Origin: Chitinophagaceae bacterium 26-R-25
Lineage (GTDB): Bacteria; Bacteroidota; Bacteroidia; Chitinophagales; Chitinophagaceae
Assembly: GCA_029906195.1 (NCBI GenBank)
Contig: JARWSJ010000001.1
Span: 930,001 to 994,000 of the forward strand
Length of the DNA: 64,000 bases
Reading direction: 5' to 3'
Of this stretch, positions 1-8,272 are shown in pieces. A program made the position numbers and the translations under genes. Below the pieces are notes generated by a model. The model was not told the DNA's origin, searched no databases, and saw nothing but the letters and a program-made list of their open reading frames with translations. How positions within the stretch are numbered: the stretch's first letter is position 1; each line of letters opens with the position of its first letter.

Positions 1-44
1 CGCAGGAGATGCTGGCTCTCTTTGTTGACAAGGGTTTGGCATGA
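1..44 (+). CDS. C-terminal tail of a gene that begins before the window
   Basis: An open frame enters from the left edge and ends at the TGA at 42-44, encoding QEMLALFVDKGLA. Its composition looks coding, but 13 residues are too few to name a family. The non-coding stretch and hairpin repeat that follow are consistent with a gene end here. Confidence 0.35.
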   Translation, partial: QEMLALFVDKGLA

Positions 45-227
45 TAAATTGATTTTGTTAAAATCAATCAGGCAACATTAAGTTAACTACTCATTAATAC
101 AGAGTGGTACAAGGATTGATAAATTTGCAGAGGCAAAAACGAAATGACCTCTTGTAAATATTTAAGTCCAGGTAAGTGTCAGACTTGCTTTATTAAATGA
201 ATGTCTGATAACGCCTGGCACCAATTT

Positions 228-350
228 AATTAGGAGTTAGGAATTAGGAATTAGGAACTTTAATGAAGTTAAACTGACGGGAATTGGGCAAAAAGACAGG
301 CAAGCAGCGGACAAAGAATTCCTAATTTCTAATTCCTAATTCCTGATTTC
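228..350. repeat. Hairpin repeat, GAATTAG-word family
   Basis: The left arm (228-258) is tandem variants of GAATTAG; the right arm (316-350) is the complementary CTAATTC words. The loop between them is unique sequence. It sits between the upstream gene end and the methyltransferase. The same family recurs at 13897, 24593, 27354, 38519, 40858 and 47507. Confidence 0.75.
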
Positions 351-383
351 TTCCATAGTTTGTTGCCTTCTAAAACCTTCTGC

Positions 384-1259
384 ATGAAATCGACCGCTGC
401 CAGTAAAACCGCGCAATACATGGCTTTGTTCAGGGCGCTGGAAACCAGGCGACCAAAGAACAAGCGACTCTTTACAGATTCATTTGCTGTTTCTTTTCTT
501 GACAAAAATTTACAGCTTGCGACAAAGTTGACGGCATTGCCTTTTGGCGAGAAACTCGTTCAAAGAATTATCTACAAGAGAATTCCGGGTGCGTTTTCTT
601 CTGGCATTGCCCGCACAAAATATATTGATGACCTGTTGGAGAAGTCCGTAAAAGCAGGAGTGAAGCAGGTTATTATTTTAGGTGCAGGGTTTGATACCAG
701 GGCATTACGCTTGCCATTTTTGCAAAATGTTCCTGTCATAGAAATTGATCATCCAAACACCAGCCGCATAAAGATGAATAAGGTGAAAGAGCGGTTGGGA
801 AAATTACCTTCACATGTTCGCTATTTCCAGATTGACTTTAACCGGCAAAGTATTCATGAACTGACTGCCCAACAAAATATTGATTTCGCTGTACCAACGA
901 CGATCATCTGGGAAGGGGTGACCAATTATTTATCCGCTGAAGCTGTCGATACTACTTTCGCTTTTGTAAAAAAGTTTGCCGCTGGTTCCTACATCATTTT
1001 TACTTACGTTCACAAGGAGGTGTTGGATAAACCTTCAAGTTTTTATGGAGCAGAAAAATTGTTAAGTGATCTGGATGCGTTGGAAGAGAAATGGACCTTT
1101 GGTTTTTATCCCCGGGAACTACAAAACTATCTTTCTCAATTTAACATACAACTTCTTGAAGACGCCGGCGCCGCTGAATACCGCTCAAAGTACATGCCTG
1201 AGAGAAATGAAAAAGGGTACGAGTTTTATAGAGTGGCGTTTGGGAGAATGACTGAATAA
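384..1259 (+). CDS. Class I SAM-dependent methyltransferase (LCMT/PPM-like family)
   Basis: This 291-aa protein has the glycine-rich SAM-binding motif IILGAGFDTRALRL near residue 97, followed by VIEIDHP, which supplies the acidic residue that binds the ribose, and IWEGVTNYL further on. That set is typical of the leucine carboxymethyltransferase-like family of putative S-adenosylmethionine-dependent methyltransferases. The substrate cannot be read from sequence. An upstream in-frame TTG at 360 would add 8 residues; I prefer the ATG at 384. The last codons, ATG ACT GAA TAA, lie inside the hairpin repeat that starts at 1250, so the repeat supplies the C-terminus MTE and the stop. Confidence 0.85.
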   Translation: MKSTAASKTAQYMALFRALETRRPKNKRLFTDSFAVSFLDKNLQLATKLTALPFGEKLVQRIIYKRIPGAFSSGIARTKYIDDLLEKSVKAGVKQVIILGAGFDTRALRLPFLQNVPVIEIDHPNTSRIKMNKVKERLGKLPSHVRYFQIDFNRQSIHELTAQQNIDFAVPTTIIWEGVTNYLSAEAVDTTFAFVKKFAAGSYIIFTYVHKEVLDKPSSFYGAEKLLSDLDALEEKWTFGFYPRELQNYLSQFNIQLLEDAGAAEYRSKYMPERNEKGYEFYRVAFGRMTE

Positions 1260-1396
1260 CTGAGTAACTGAATAACTGAGTAACTGAATAACTGAATAAC
1301 TGAATGACTGAGTAATCGACTTTAAATACCTTGAATAATTGAAATACAGATGAATGACACATAATCAAGTTCAGTTATTCAGTTACTCAGTTATTT
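1250..1396. repeat. Hairpin repeat, AACTGAAT-word family, copy 1
   Basis: Tandem AACTGAAT/AACTGAGT words form the left arm (1250-1310) and the complementary ATTCAGTT words the right arm (1370-1396). The central sequence (roughly 1305-1370) is almost identical to that of the copy at 1812-1983, so the two are real copies of one element and not only similar low-complexity arms. It overlaps the end of the methyltransferase gene. Confidence 0.85.
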
Positions 1397-1811
1397 AAAA
1401 TAAAAGAAGCCATTCGTTAGAACAGCTTCTTTTAAGAATTTAGGTAATATAGTAAAGTTAAATTAATCTTCGTACTGCTAGGATCGGATATATTACCTGA
1501 TTTTCAACAAGGATGTGTGGATGTTCATTTCATAAAAAAGGTTGTAACGGTGGTTTTTTTCATTTGGATCGGACTCGGTTTTTTGGACTAATGGACTATT
1601 GGTTTTTGATCGTTTGGATATTGTAATTTGACAATGCAAATATGTTTAAACTTTCGATGCAGTGTTCGATTTGTGTATTACGTCTTTGTTAACTAAGGAG
1701 AAGGTTTGAATATGCCTAACCGTAATGTATGTGTTAAATTAGTTATTTAATCGGTACAAGCAAACTTTATTAAAGAAAATTATTATGTTATAAGTGTAAA
1801 CACTTAGGAAA
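1397..1811. other. Non-coding stretch between two repeat copies
   Basis: I see no plausible gene here. A small hairpin at 1403-1432 (AAAGAAGC paired with GCTTCTTT, followed by T-rich sequence) could be a rho-independent terminator reading rightward after the methyltransferase gene. The rest is AT-rich and has no recognisable feature. Confidence 0.5.
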
Positions 1812-1983
1812 ATGACTGAATAAATGAATAACTGAGTAACTGAATAACTGAATAATTGAATAATTGAATAACTGAATGACTGAGTAATCGACTTTGAATA
1901 CCTTGAATAATTGAAATACAGATGAATGACAAATATTCAAGTTCAGTTATTCAGTTACTCAGTTACTCAGTTAGTCAGTCATT
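1812..1983. repeat. Hairpin repeat, AACTGAAT-word family, copy 2
   Basis: This second copy has the same word-built arms and nearly the same unique loop as the copy at 1250. Its right arm overlaps the 3' end of the minus-strand permease gene: the permease C-terminus MTD and its TAA stop lie inside the arm. The left arm begins ATG ACT GAA TAA, the same words that end the methyltransferase gene in copy 1. Confidence 0.85.
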
Positions 1984-2750
1984 AAAATCCTCACCACGTC
2001 CCATCCGAAGCGGATAATCATCCCCGTTACTACCACCAAAAAAACGATGCGTATAAAACGGTTTCCCTTTAGCAATGCGAGTCTTGCCCCGATGAATGAG
2101 CCGAGCACATTGAATGCTGCCATGGGAATTGCATAATGATACAAGATGTGTCCGGTGCTGCCGAAATAAATGATGGAGGCGGTATTGGTGGCAAGGTTGG
2201 TGATTTTTGCATAGGCACTCGCATGTAGAAAATCCTGGCCCAGCACACTTACAAACAGTAAAATAAGAAAGCTGCCTGTTCCCGGACCTATAAAGCCATC
2301 ATAGAAACCAAGTAAAAGACCAAATGAGATTCCGTAAGCCAACGCATTTTTTGTTTCAGTCAATTCATGCTCCCTCTGTCCAAATTTTTTGTTGCTGTAA
2401 GTATAGATCGCAACGCCAATCAACAGTATTAATATCACCGGCTTGAAAACGGCATTGCTGAGCTTGCTCGCCAGTGAAGAGCCGAATAACGCCGCAAAGA
2501 ATGCGCATAGTGACACACCTGCCAATAGACGTTTATCCAGCTTTACCCGTCTTGCATATTGCCATGCCGCGATGCTGGTACCAGAAAAGGATGGGATTTT
2601 TATAGTTCCCAATAAAGTGGCAACGGGGTATTGTGGTAAAATGATCAACGTTGCAGGCGTTTGTACGAGTCCGCCTCCACCTACAATGGCATCGATAAAA
2701 CCGGCTGCAAACGCTGCACAGCAAAGGAGGATAAGTTCATGTGGTACCAT
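1971..2750 (-). CDS. TauE/SafE family sulfite exporter-like membrane permease
   Basis: A 259-aa hydrophobic protein with about eight predicted membrane segments. The N-terminal AAFAAGFIDAIVGGGGLVQ is the hallmark of the TauE/SafE (DUF81) family, and the second half repeats the pattern with LLGFYDGFIGPGTGSFL. Family members export small organosulfur anions such as sulfite or sulfoacetate across the inner membrane; the substrate here is unknown. The ATG at 2750 immediately precedes the first membrane segment. It stands alone and is convergent with the methyltransferase. Confidence 0.85.
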   Translation of the reverse strand: MVPHELILLCCAAFAAGFIDAIVGGGGLVQTPATLIILPQYPVATLLGTIKIPSFSGTSIAAWQYARRVKLDKRLLAGVSLCAFFAALFGSSLASKLSNAVFKPVILILLIGVAIYTYSNKKFGQREHELTETKNALAYGISFGLLLGFYDGFIGPGTGSFLILLFVSVLGQDFLHASAYAKITNLATNTASIIYFGSTGHILYHYAIPMAAFNVLGSFIGARLALLKGNRFIRIVFLVVVTGMIIRFGWDVVRILMTD

Positions 2751-2759
2751 CAGAGGAAA

Positions 2760-2902
2760 ATTAAGAATTAATAATTAAGAATTAAAAATTAATAGGCGTT
2801 ACATCAAAAGAACTGGTCAACTTTTTCCAGGTTTAAAATATGACAAGGCCACATTCACTAAAGATGTGGCCTTGTTAATTCTTAATTCTTAATTTTTAAT
2901 TT
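2760..2902. repeat. Hairpin repeat, ATTAAGAATTAAT-word family, enclosing a perfect 10-bp stem
   Basis: The left arm is at 2760-2793 and the right arm at 2875-2902. Between them AAGGCCACAT (2845-2854) pairs exactly with ATGTGGCCTT (2864-2873). The right arm ends one base before the stop codon of the minus-strand T9SS gene (2903-2905), so the whole block would form the 3' end of that transcript and is probably its terminator. Confidence 0.7.
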
Positions 2903-5900
2903 CTATTTGATCGATTGGATCTTGCCGGTAGTTGTTTTACCTCCTATTGACAATTTGTAAATCAGCATAGCGTCTTTGGAAGAAGGAAGTAAATAGTTGA
3001 CATCCATTGGCACTCCAGCATCAACTTTACCTTCATAGATAATAGCCAATCGCTGTCCCAGGATATTGTATACCTCAAGCACGGCCTTGCCAGAAGTTGC
3101 AGAAACAATTCTAAAGTTCACCTTTCCCTGGAATGGATTAGGATACGCTTTAATCTGCAAACCACTGACGTCAGTATTCAGATTATTCTTGTTCACTTGA
3201 TTCGGTGTGCTATTTTGTGTTGAAGGCTGTGTTGTTTCTTTAACCGCTGTGGATGACAATGGTTGAGGGGCGACATTTTGAACGAATGTTATATGCTGTA
3301 CACAAGTACCAACATTACCAGAGGCATCTATTGCTGTCCATGTACGATCAATATTTGTACTGCCCGCGCAGGCTGAACCGGCAGCAGGAGCATCAGTATA
3401 GAAAATATTGATGTCAATGCCGCTAGAGCAATTGTCAGTAGCTGTTGCCATTCCGGTGTTAGACGGATCGGTTGATTGGCCACATGATAATACTTTATCA
3501 GCAGGGCATGTAACCAACGGACCAGTGCGGTCTGTAACAGTTATATGTTGGACGCAGGTTGCTGTATTGCCACAACCATCTGTGGCTGTCCACGTGCGGG
3601 TAATTACAGAGTAGCAATTTTTAGAACTGGTAACATCGTTGTGAGTGAGTGTCGGTTTACCGCAGTTGTCTGTAGCAACAGGAATACCTGTGCTGGCAGT
3701 ATCAGTAGCTGCGCCGCATTCCACTTTAACATCACTTACACACGCTATAGTTGGTGGAGTTATGTCTTGTACAGTAATTGTTTGTGTACAAGTTGCGGAG
3801 TTGCCGCATGCGTCTGTTGCTTTGTATGTTCGGGTAATGATCTTAGGACAACTACCTGAAACATCATCCTTCACCCATGTGCGTGTTACCGAACCGCAAT
3901 TATCTGTAGCTGTAACCTTGGTGGTATCCGGATTTGGAACGTCTCCGGCGCATTGTACAGTTATCGGTGCAGGACAAGTAATGGTTGGTGCAATTGTATC
4001 TATAAATGTGATGTGTTGTACACAAGTGCTGAAGTTACCGCACGCATCTGTTGCTCTCCATGTGCGGTCAATGCCCGGTATGCCATTACAAGAAGCCGCA
4101 GTAGCTGCATCGGTGTGAGATATTGTTACGGCACCGCCACAATTATCAACAGCAGTTGCTGTTCCCGTATGTGTTGTGTCGCTTAAACCACCGCATGTTA
4201 ATTGCTTGTCACCAGGACAAGTGATCGACGGTGCAATTGTGTCAATAAACGTAATGTGTTGCACACACATGCTAAAGTTTCCACAAGCATCTGTTGCTTT
4301 CCACTTTCTGTCAATGCCTGCCTTGCCACTACAGCCGGCAGCTGTTGCTGAGTCGGTGTAGGTTATGGTCACTTTACCGCAACCATCAATGGCTGTTGCC
4401 ACCCCTGTTTTAGATGTGTCTGAAGGCGCGCTGCATAGCAGTTGCTTGTTTCCCGGACAAGTGATAACAGGAGCTATGGTGTCCTTGACTGTTACGTCTT
4501 TATTACAGGTGCTCGAGCAACCACTGGCGTTAGTGGTTGTTAACGACAATGTAAACTTTGCATTGCAATTAGTACCTGCCGTAACGCTTACGGAGTTGCT
4601 GCTATCGCTGCCAACGATGGTTCCATTGCCTGAGATGGTCCATTTATAAATAGTACCTCCGGTTGCATTGTAGATGTTTCCGGTTGATCCCGGACAAAGC
4701 GGTCCGTCTGATCCTGTGATACTACAATTAGGGAATGGATTGATCACTATGGTGGCTGTTGCTGTTTTAATACAACCGTTGCCGCTGTTGAAGGTATATG
4801 TAATTGTGTAAGTGTTCGGACTACTTGCTCCAAGGTCTATTTGTCCGCTATTAGGATCTATGCTAAGTCCGGCAGGAGAAGCTGAGAAAGTACCTCCGGC
4901 AATACCAGTTTCTGTAACTGAAGCTGTACCCTTTGCGCAGAATGGACCAGCATAGCTGATGCTGGCCGAACCAAAGGTAAATGACACAGGTATGGGATCA
5001 ACAAAGTCTTTCAATGCTGCAGTAGTAACATTTGAAGCCTTTGTTTTCACCCATAGCGTTTTCACGCTCAGGCCGGCACAGGCATCTCCTGTTGAAGCCA
5101 ATAGTTTGGTGATATTAATGGCCGCTTCCACAAATGCGAATGGCTGATAAACGTTTGAGCCGAAAGCTCCGAAAGGCACATCTTCATTAACGCCATTAGT
5201 TAACGCAAATGCAGTGCCTGCAGGAGGTGTAAATTGGACAAACCCGTAATTACCGCCGCCCAAGGCTTTCCACTGATAAAAGTAAACGTTCGCTGCAACA
5301 CCACCATTGGTGTATTCCATGGAGATGACAAGATCGTTAATTGTTCTTCCTCCGGCAGGGCCGCCGCCGGTGAAGGTTCCATTTGCATTTCTGACAAGTG
5401 TGTTCTGCAAAAATTCAAAATCAATATAGCTTGTGCCATTTGTTGCAAGACGGTCGCCTCCGATTATTATCCATTGATTATTATTGGACGTGTCTTTTGA
5501 AACGTGGTACATCGCATTGTTGATGTCATTTTTATTAGGAGCAGAACTGGGAAACCAGTGAAGTGAGCCTATTGTGTCGTTAAACTTACTTCCGTTTGTA
5601 AAAATGTTATCATTGCCATCGTTAAACAGATCACGTTTAAGGCCGGTAGTATTGGCATTTACTGGAACTCCCCCGGCAGAGAGAACAAAACCACCGGATC
5701 CGGCAGGGCCGGGCACCCAATCACCTTCTCCAACAACAGGCGTGTTGGCCTTTAATCCGCCATCGATGCGAAAACCTCCGGCAGGTGGATATACAGGCGC
5801 TAATTGCGCAAGACCCTGTGAAGAGTAAAGCAATAAAGCAGCAAGAAGAAATGTTGCTATGTTTTTACAAATGAGCTTTACTTTATAACATCGATTCACG

Positions 5901-5941
5901 AAAAGCAGAGTGTCAATGTTTTTTTTATAAAGAGTAAACAT
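2903..5941 (-). CDS. Large secreted T9SS cargo protein with hyalin-like (HYR) repeats
   Basis: This 1012-aa protein carries a secretion signal (about residues 24-45, ending SSQGLAQ) after a short N-terminal extension. A PKD-like region follows (about 330-480), then roughly five or six tandem units of about 80-85 residues (about 490-860) with the recurring words CVQHITFIDTIAP, ITCP, DNCG and TWTATDGCGN. These resemble HYR/immunoglobulin-like modules held by conserved cysteines. The C-terminus (YPNPF, then VYNILGQR, ending GKIQSIK) is a type A T9SS sorting domain that directs outer-membrane export and surface attachment. Role is probably adhesion or binding, which I infer; no catalytic domain is visible. 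Confidence 0.85.
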   Translation of the reverse strand: MFTLYKKNIDTLLFVNRCYKVKLICKNIATFLLAALLLYSSQGLAQLAPVYPPAGGFRIDGGLKANTPVVGEGDWVPGPAGSGGFVLSAGGVPVNANTTGLKRDLFNDGNDNIFTNGSKFNDTIGSLHWFPSSAPNKNDINNAMYHVSKDTSNNNQWIIIGGDRLATNGTSYIDFEFLQNTLVRNANGTFTGGGPAGGRTINDLVISMEYTNGGVAANVYFYQWKALGGGNYGFVQFTPPAGTAFALTNGVNEDVPFGAFGSNVYQPFAFVEAAINITKLLASTGDACAGLSVKTLWVKTKASNVTTAALKDFVDPIPVSFTFGSASISYAGPFCAKGTASVTETGIAGGTFSASPAGLSIDPNSGQIDLGASSPNTYTITYTFNSGNGCIKTATATIVINPFPNCSITGSDGPLCPGSTGNIYNATGGTIYKWTISGNGTIVGSDSSNSVSVTAGTNCNAKFTLSLTTTNASGCSSTCNKDVTVKDTIAPVITCPGNKQLLCSAPSDTSKTGVATAIDGCGKVTITYTDSATAAGCSGKAGIDRKWKATDACGNFSMCVQHITFIDTIAPSITCPGDKQLTCGGLSDTTHTGTATAVDNCGGAVTISHTDAATAASCNGIPGIDRTWRATDACGNFSTCVQHITFIDTIAPTITCPAPITVQCAGDVPNPDTTKVTATDNCGSVTRTWVKDDVSGSCPKIITRTYKATDACGNSATCTQTITVQDITPPTIACVSDVKVECGAATDTASTGIPVATDNCGKPTLTHNDVTSSKNCYSVITRTWTATDGCGNTATCVQHITVTDRTGPLVTCPADKVLSCGQSTDPSNTGMATATDNCSSGIDINIFYTDAPAAGSACAGSTNIDRTWTAIDASGNVGTCVQHITFVQNVAPQPLSSTAVKETTQPSTQNSTPNQVNKNNLNTDVSGLQIKAYPNPFQGKVNFRIVSATSGKAVLEVYNILGQRLAIIYEGKVDAGVPMDVNYLLPSSKDAMLIYKLSIGGKTTTGKIQSIK

Positions 5942-6615
5942 AAGTCATGATTTTATGCAAGCAATAAGATCAGCATTAACCCAATAAAATTCATGCGTAA
6001 CGCTGAATTGGTTTTGTGAACAGGTATTTGCGGGGCATAATATAAAGCCATTAGTGTTCGAATAGCAGGAGGACTGAGCTGGTCCTTCTCTTTTTGGAAA
6101 GCGGCCAAACGGGTTCTGGGAAATTTTAGTCGTTAACCGAACGGAAATAATGTGCAGGATATTATGCCCATCATCGCAAACGAATTCGTCGTACTAAAAT
6201 GTAGACAGCACCGTTATACCGCCCATGCAGAGGGAATACCTTTAGCGGAGAGGTGAATTTGCATTTAAATGTTGCTTTGGAATAAAGCTGTAGCGATGAT
6301 AACACTTTATCATTCAGTACAAAGGTTCTACGGTTCATAATAATGTGCTTGAGTCCTAATGAGAAAATTCTAGTCATTAGAATATTTATCACCGCTTGAC
6401 GCGACGACTTTCATTACACGAATCAGCACTTTTACGAATTGCTTAAAAAGAAATCAGGGGATTGCGTTTATCCACAAAGAATATTGAATAGTAAGTTGGG
6501 AGCGGAGTGGCTATACAAGAGGAGGTATGTGGCAGTAAGGGAAGGGCGGAGTAATTTCAAAGAAAATTAGTGATATTTTTCTGTAGATGCAATGGTATGA
6601 ACGTATTTATTTATA
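5942..6615. other. Long intergenic stretch, no gene seen
   Basis: This lies upstream of the T9SS protein gene and downstream of the efflux operon. The open frames within it are short and lack coding character. It should contain the promoter of the minus-strand T9SS gene near 5950-6000, but I cannot place one with confidence. Confidence 0.4.
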
Positions 6616-6732
6616 ATTGAAAATTAGGAATTAATTGAAAATTGAAAGTTGAAAATTAAGGAATTATTCAAAACTGCTCAGGATATCCATTTTCTGAAGC
6701 ATTTTCAATTTTCAACTTTCAATTTTCAATTA
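6616..6732. repeat. Hairpin repeat, TTGAAAAT-word family
   Basis: Left arm 6616-6660 (words TTGAAAAT and TTGAAAGT) pairs with right arm 6701-6732 (ATTTTCAA words). It abuts the TolC gene stop codon at 6734-6736 and probably ends the efflux operon transcript. Confidence 0.75.
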
Positions 6733-6733
6733 A

Positions 6734-8056
6734 CTAAGGTTTCAGCTGACTGCTAACTCTTTTCAATTCAATCTCCGATGATTTTGCTGAAAAACTTAGG
6801 TTGATGAGGCTATAGCCGGCAAGTTCAAAACTTTGTTGCGCTGTTCTCACATCAATGATGGTGGCCTGGTGGAGCTGGAATTTCTGGAGTATCAGGTCAA
6901 CCAATTGTTTCGATAACTCGTAGTTTTTTCTTTGCGTTTCCAACTGCATTAATGTAGATGTATATGCCTGGTACGTTTTAATGATATTGGCAGAATAATC
7001 TCGTACGATAATGTCTTTGGTGAGCTCTGCAGAATTCACATTTACTTCTGCTATTTTTTGTTGCCGCTTGTAAATGGAACCATTGTAAATCGGAACGCCA
7101 ACACCCACACCTATCGTTGGGCCATAGCTGTTGTTCAAACGTGTATCACCTGCGGCACTACTGTTGTAGACGAAACTATAACCACCGTTCAGGCGAAGGG
7201 AAGGGTACCGTTGTGCTGCGGTTTCTTTTACAATAAATTGATTGATGCGAACCTGGTCTTCTGCTGCACGCAAATCGGGATTGTTCGGAAGGTTGTCCAA
7301 AATTGTTCCCAGTACAAGTGAGTGGTCCACTAAAATGGTGTCTGAAATGCTAATAACAGAATCCGCTTTTAGCGTAAGCAAACGCAGCAACTCGGTTTTA
7401 GATTGATCGATTGCCAGCTGTTGTGACTGGTGCGATTGTACAAGTGTGTTATAATCCACCTGCGCCTGGAATAGATCCGCATTGTTCGCCATTCCAACCG
7501 CCTGCTGGGTTTTAACGATGTCGAGCTTTTGCTGGGAAACGATAAGCGATTGGTCTATCGTTTTTATATAATTCTGCTGACGGATAACATCGTAATATGC
7601 TGTCATCACAGAAGCCATAATGTTTTGAACCTGCGAATTCAATTGCTCCTTGCTTTGAGTCAGCAATTCGTTTAGTCTTTTCCTGGTGGTCACCACACGC
7701 ATTCCGTTAAACAACAGATAACTTGCCTGTACGTTGCCGCTAAGGTTATTGGTAGCAACACCGCGTTTCTGAATGTCACGCTTGGGGTCTGCATACTTTT
7801 GGTTGATGTTGGAAAGTTGTTCTGCATCTGTTGCAGTGCCGGATACAACAGGCAATCCGCCGGCAATACCTATAAAGTTATTGATGTCGTTAACCGTTAC
7901 ATTATTTTTAGCGAGCTGAATATCCAGGCTGTTTTTTAATGCAATGTTTACCGCGTCATCCAATGTAAGGTTTTGAGAAAATGAATAACCGGAAATTAAA
8001 AGCGTGCATGCAACCACAGCTCCTTTTTTTACATACGAAGAAAGTGCGAAACTCAT
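6734..8056 (-). CDS. TolC family outer-membrane efflux protein
   Basis: An outer-membrane channel for the RND pump encoded just upstream. From the chosen start at 8056 the protein is about 440 aa, opening with a signal peptide that ends SGYSFSQ. Then comes LTLDDAVNIALKNSLDIQLAKNNV, the usual first helix of TolC-fold proteins, with a second internal repeat (PNNPDLRAAEDQVRINQF) near the middle and long coiled-coil helices between. The frame stays open to 8137, but the extra 27 residues would precede a good signal peptide. It is last in a three-gene operon of adaptor, pump and channel. Confidence 0.9.
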   Translation of the reverse strand: MSFALSSYVKKGAVVACTLLISGYSFSQNLTLDDAVNIALKNSLDIQLAKNNVTVNDINNFIGIAGGLPVVSGTATDAEQLSNINQKYADPKRDIQKRGVATNNLSGNVQASYLLFNGMRVVTTRKRLNELLTQSKEQLNSQVQNIMASVMTAYYDVIRQQNYIKTIDQSLIVSQQKLDIVKTQQAVGMANNADLFQAQVDYNTLVQSHQSQQLAIDQSKTELLRLLTLKADSVISISDTILVDHSLVLGTILDNLPNNPDLRAAEDQVRINQFIVKETAAQRYPSLRLNGGYSFVYNSSAAGDTRLNNSYGPTIGVGVGVPIYNGSIYKRQQKIAEVNVNSAELTKDIIVRDYSANIIKTYQAYTSTLMQLETQRKNYELSKQLVDLILQKFQLHQATIIDVRTAQQSFELAGYSLINLSFSAKSSEIELKRVSSQLKP

Positions 8057-8204
8057 GCATACACGTTGCATCAACTTACTACTGCTGAAGAGTGCGACGC
8101 AACCAATGCTTAAAAGAATTACTACTGCTGACATCATAATTTAAAACAAATATTTAACGATGGTTCGTTTGCGATACTGTTAATTGTGCTTCGCGATATG
8201 CGAT

Positions 8205-8272
8205 GAGGGCGAATGCGATTCGCCCCTACGAACCATTTTCAATTTTCAACTTTCAATTTTCAATTCTCAACT
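8205..8272. repeat. GGGGCGAATnnnATTCGCCCC hairpin plus TTGAAAAT-family arm
   Basis: A short palindrome at 8205-8226 (AGGGCGAATGC and complement) is followed by CAATTTTC words at 8234-8272 that touch the end of the RND pump gene. It sits between pump and channel genes and could modulate operon readthrough. The palindrome family recurs at 17894. Confidence 0.65.

Noticed and set aside
1250-1983. Possible CRISPR array because of the regular AACTGAAT repeats
   Set aside because: The words are tandem without unique spacers of constant length, and they form hairpin arms.
3408-5828. Several plus-strand frames opposite the T9SS repeat protein
   Set aside because: Antisense shadows created by the repeated, low-stop composition of the real gene.
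6171-6392. 73-codon minus-strand frame in the long gap before the T9SS gene
   Set aside because: No signal, motif or neighbour support; composition matches the surrounding non-coding sequence.
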